The position numbers and the translations under genes are program-made. From 62-47 sp051954235 (GTDB lineage Bacteria; Pseudomonadota; Alphaproteobacteria; Rhizobiales; Xanthobacteraceae), in contig JBQCHY010000069.1 of the NCBI GenBank assembly GCA_051954235.1, forward strand, positions 1-64,000: a DNA stretch of 64,000 nucleotides, in the 5' to 3' direction. Positions within the stretch are counted from its first letter, which is position 1, and each line of letters begins with the position of its first letter. The notes below the pieces were generated by a model. The model was given only the letters and a program-made list of their open reading frames with translations. It made no database searches and had not been told where the DNA came from. This document shows positions 61,233-64,000 of this stretch, one piece after another.

Positions 61233-62642
61233 TCAGAAGTTACGCTGGGCGCGAACGCCGAAGGTCCAGGTCCCCTCGCTCGCCAGGGTGGCGCCGCCAA
61301 TGGGCGTGACCCCGACGTTCTTCTGATCGATGTAGGTGTACATGACCTCGCCGGAGAAGGTCAGGTTCTTGACCGGGGTCCATTTGGTCAGGAGACCGAT
61401 CTGCGAGATGTTGAAATCCGGATTGCAGGTGAGCAGCCCGGAGCAGATCGACGTTCCCGCCAGCAGGATTTTGGCGGTGTCGTTGTAGCGGACCTGAGTG
61501 TAGGACCCAAACAACGAGGACGACCAATAGGGATCCCAGTTGTGGTTGAATGCGCCACGCAGGCCCCACGCTTCAGTCTTCTGGATGCTGCCGCCAGCCC
61601 CGAACACGCCGTCGCTCGAATAGGCGTAGGCAACGCGGGTGTTGCCGCCCCCCCAAATCTGGAAGCTGTCCGGGCTGACGCCACCAATGATATTGCGCGA
61701 AGCGCCGTTGGCGTAGCCGACCGACACATTGATGGTGTCGCCCGCGCCAGTGGGCAGGTTCTTCAGCGACAGTGCCAATTGCCCGGCAAAGCCCCAGGCA
61801 TCCTCGGGATGGGGCGCGCCGACGCCGCCGCCGAAAAAGCCATAGGGACCGGCACGAAGCTGATGCGCCAGCGCCGAGGCTTGGAACACACCCCACGCCT
61901 GGTCGACACGAACCTGGCCGACGATATCAGGGACGTTGGTGCCGGCCCAATTGCTCGCCGGCGTGAAGCCCGACGTCACGTCATAGAGCGGCGCGCGGGA
62001 ATAGGAATTGACGGTACTCGCGCCGTTCAGGCCGCTCGCCTCCTCAAGGCTAAACGCGGCAGACACGCCGTTGCCGAACTGAGCGGTATAGGCGATCTGA
62101 TTGATGCCGCTGTCGACGTCTTCGCCGCCGATCAGATAGGACGTGTTGTTGCCGGGAAATCCCGTCCATGGCGCGGAGAATTGCGATACCGCCTTGCCGA
62201 TGGTGAAGCCGGCGAACTGAATGAAAGCATAGTAGAGGCCGACGTCCCCTCCAGCGCGCGCGGATGTATCCGTTGTCCAATTGTAGCGCATGTCGGCGTA
62301 GGTACGGACCACGCCATATTCGGTCGCGGTGCGGGTATCGAGAGTAAGGCCCAAGCGAGAGCGAGCAATATAATCGTTCGAGGCGCGCGTCACGCGGCCG
62401 TTCCATCGCGGGGCATCGTACGCGCCAGAGGCGTTGAACGAGGTATCGGCGCGGATATAGCCGCCAAGTTTGATGCAGGTATCGGTTCCCGGGATGTAGT
62501 AAAATCCGGCCCCATACAGCGAGCAGACTTTCACGTATTCAACGGCTTTGGCCTTCAATGGCAAATCCGCCGCCTGCGCCCCGCTGACGGCAAACAAAGC
62601 CGCCGCCGATCCGATCATTATTGCTTTTGTTGCTGTCGTCAT
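61233..62642 (-). CDS. Outer-membrane porin (Bradyrhizobium type)
   Basis: A 469-residue porin of the alphaproteobacterial porin family: signal peptide ending VSGAQA, then ADLPLKAKAVEYVKVCSLYGAGFYYIPG, the usual beginning of Rhizobiales porins, many beta-strand repeats and a C-terminal aromatic residue (QRNF). Two ATG codons six bases apart are possible; 62642 is preferred because GGAG lies six bases upstream. Followed by a hairpin terminator, in keeping with a highly expressed gene. Confidence 0.93.
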   Translation of the reverse strand: MTTATKAIMIGSAAALFAVSGAQAADLPLKAKAVEYVKVCSLYGAGFYYIPGTDTCIKLGGYIRADTSFNASGAYDAPRWNGRVTRASNDYIARSRLGLTLDTRTATEYGVVRTYADMRYNWTTDTSARAGGDVGLYYAFIQFAGFTIGKAVSQFSAPWTGFPGNNTSYLIGGEDVDSGINQIAYTAQFGNGVSAAFSLEEASGLNGASTVNSYSRAPLYDVTSGFTPASNWAGTNVPDIVGQVRVDQAWGVFQASALAHQLRAGPYGFFGGGVGAPHPEDAWGFAGQLALSLKNLPTGAGDTINVSVGYANGASRNIIGGVSPDSFQIWGGGNTRVAYAYSSDGVFGAGGSIQKTEAWGLRGAFNHNWDPYWSSSLFGSYTQVRYNDTAKILLAGTSICSGLLTCNPDFNISQIGLLTKWTPVKNLTFSGEVMYTYIDQKNVGVTPIGGATLASEGTWTFGVRAQRNF

Positions 62643-63042
62643 CTTCATCTCCAAACCCGCTCCGATTGCGGGCATCCGGTCGGACCTGAGAATCCAGAGG
62701 CCCGTCGCCGTACCGAAGATGTCGCGACCAAGCATCGTCACGCAAACACAAACCTCAATCCCGGGCCGTTGCCGCGCGCTTTTCTGGGGACGTGCTGCAC
62801 AATGGCAACGGTGGCGGACTGGACGGGAAAGGACTGCTTCAAGAGGGCGTCGATCTGTGGATGAATATCCTCGGCCGCCGTCGCTGCCGTCGGCTTTATC
62901 GGGCTTCCCTATCCTGTTGGTGCATGAGCCGGTATAATTGCCACCCATTCCCATGATGGCTGCCAGGCAGCGATTCCCCGCATGCGGAGACGTCGGATCG
63001 CCGGACGGCCGGCGCCATCATCAATCGAGGGCTACCCAAGCG
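62643..63042. promoter_or_regulatory. Divergent region between porin and xthA
   Basis: The 400 bases hold no convincing gene. TATAAT at 62933-62938 on the plus strand is a perfect -10 hexamer about 105 bases before xthA, but its -35 partner is weak. The porin promoter and a long leader are expected on the minus strand; nothing decisive is seen. Confidence 0.35.
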
Positions 63043-63834
63043 ATGAGGATCGCCACCTGGAACGTCAATTCGGTGCGGCAACGCCTCGATCATCTGCTGA
63101 CCTGGCTGAGCGAATGCTCGCCGGACATCGCCTGCCTGCAAGAGATCAAATGCGTCGACGACGCCTTTCCGCGAGAGGCGATCGAAGCGCTCGGCTACAA
63201 CGTCGTCACCCATGGACAAAAGACCTTCAACGGCGTGGCCTTGCTGTCCCGCCTGCCGTTCGACGAAACCACGCCGCGGCTGGCCGGCGACCCCGACGAC
63301 GCTCATGCGCGCTTCCTAGAAGGCGTGGTGTCGCTGAAGCATGGCGCATTGCGGATTGCCTGCCTCTACCTGCCCAACGGGAATCCGTCGAACACCGACA
63401 AATATCCTTACAAACTGAATTGGATGTCGCGGCTTCTTGAATATACGAAAGAGCGTCTCAAGGCCGAGGAGCCGCTCGTTCTCGCAGGTGACTTCAACGT
63501 CATTCCGGCCGCGCGCGACGTACACAATCCGGAAGCCTGGGTCGACGACGCGCTATTTCGCCCGGAAACGCGGGAGCGGTTTCAAGCTCTGCTCGGGCTT
63601 GGGCTAACTGACGCGCTGCGCGCCACCACCGACGCCGCCGGCCAATACACGTTCTGGGATTATCAGGCAGGCGCCTGGCAGAAGAACAACGGGCTGCGTA
63701 TCGATCACTTGCTGCTGTCGCCGCAGGCCGGCGACCGGCTGAGCGGCGTCGGCATCGACAAATACGTCCGCGCCTGGGAAAAGCCGTCCGACCACGTTCC
63801 GGTGTGGATCGATCTGGATCTGGAAGCGGCGTAA
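63043..63834 (+). CDS. xthA: Exodeoxyribonuclease III
   Basis: A 263-residue AP endonuclease/exonuclease. The metal and catalytic sites are visible as TWNVNS, CLQEIK, AGDFNV and SDHVPV, in the order expected. ATG 63043 (MRIATWNVN) is the start; the frame is open upstream but not conserved. Acts in base excision repair. Confidence 0.95.
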   Translation: MRIATWNVNSVRQRLDHLLTWLSECSPDIACLQEIKCVDDAFPREAIEALGYNVVTHGQKTFNGVALLSRLPFDETTPRLAGDPDDAHARFLEGVVSLKHGALRIACLYLPNGNPSNTDKYPYKLNWMSRLLEYTKERLKAEEPLVLAGDFNVIPAARDVHNPEAWVDDALFRPETRERFQALLGLGLTDALRATTDAAGQYTFWDYQAGAWQKNNGLRIDHLLLSPQAGDRLSGVGIDKYVRAWEKPSDHVPVWIDLDLEAA

Positions 63835-63862
63835 TGCGCGGACAGACTTAGTCCCGGCGGAC

Positions 63863-64000
63863 TTAATCCCGACGACCTTGCACCCAGTGCTCGATCATCT
63901 GGAGCGCCATCGCGCGGTCGTCCTCGGACGCCTTGGCGATCGCCTTGTTGTAGCTGTCCTTGATCCAGGCTTCCTCGGGACCAGCGCTGTCGCGCGCCAG
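63863..64000 (-). CDS. C-terminal end of an unidentified protein (cut by the window)
   Basis: The last 45 codons of a minus-strand gene, ending at TAA 63865-63863. The sequence is helical and charged (WIKDSYNKAIAKASEDDRA) and ends QGRRD. It is convergent with xthA. Too short to name. Confidence 0.6.
   Translation of the reverse strand: MARDSAGPEEAWIKDSYNKAIAKASEDDRAMALQMIEHWVQGRRD

Noticed and set aside
61215..62864. A 549-codon open frame on the plus strand
   Set aside because: Antisense to the porin gene, whose signal peptide and strand pattern are clear.

Overview
The window reads as chromosome of an alphaproteobacterium of the Bradyrhizobium/Rhodopseudomonas/Afipia group (Nitrobacteraceae). 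The evidence is the high GC content, a hopanoid locus with a C-2 methylase gene, a typical Bradyrhizobium-type porin, the alphaproteobacterial order argS-SPOR-nagZ-scpA-scpB-tatABC-serS-surE, and the families of short palindromic intergenic repeats usual in this group. No rRNA, tRNA, CRISPR array, prophage or complete insertion sequence was seen. Genus and species cannot be fixed from the sequence alone.

Layout. (1) 1-10.8 kb, hopanoid lipids: the minus-strand operon hpnC-hpnD-hpnE-shc makes hopene from farnesyl diphosphate. Two small secreted proteins follow, then the RND hopanoid exporter hpnN and the C-2 methylase hpnP, which has a good candidate general-stress (EcfG) promoter. (2) 11-19.3 kb, catabolism: a sugar-acid type dehydratase, an MFS transporter, an HpcH/HpaI aldolase and an Ldh-type dehydrogenase lie next to a homoprotocatechuate meta-cleavage set (hpaR, hpaF, hpaD and a fumarylacetoacetate-hydrolase-like gene). 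A perfect palindrome in the hpaR-hpaF gap is a likely HpaR operator. (3) 19.6-31.7 kb: a branched-chain-amino-acid-type ABC transporter (livHMGF and two binding proteins) with two amidases and a split AtuA pair, probably uptake and breakdown of an unidentified amide or acid; two neighbouring 2-oxoglutarate/Fe(II) oxygenases (one AlkB) sit inside this block. (4) 32-35.3 kb: an OB-fold/thiolase pair, an SDR and a thioesterase, resembling acyl-CoA side-chain degradation. (5) 35.5-39.9 kb: yajC-secD-secF followed by homologues of the mitochondrial complex I assembly factors NDUFAF3 and NDUFAF6. (6) 40-64 kb, housekeeping: an ATPase, a LysM/M23 protein, pcm, a single-domain response regulator, surE, serS (with an unusual in-frame low-GC segment), tatABC, scpAB, nagZ, a SPOR protein, argS, dgt, erpA, an RND efflux pair, a porin and xthA.

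At least six families of intergenic repeat elements lie between the transcription units. One composite element occurs in inverted orientation on both sides of the 30.4-35.3 kb segment, and another is built from one repeat type nested inside a second. I found no clear new defence or mobile system. The observations I rate highest are the serS insertion, the Sec/complex-I-assembly operon, the hpnP stress promoter and the amidase/AtuA operon.
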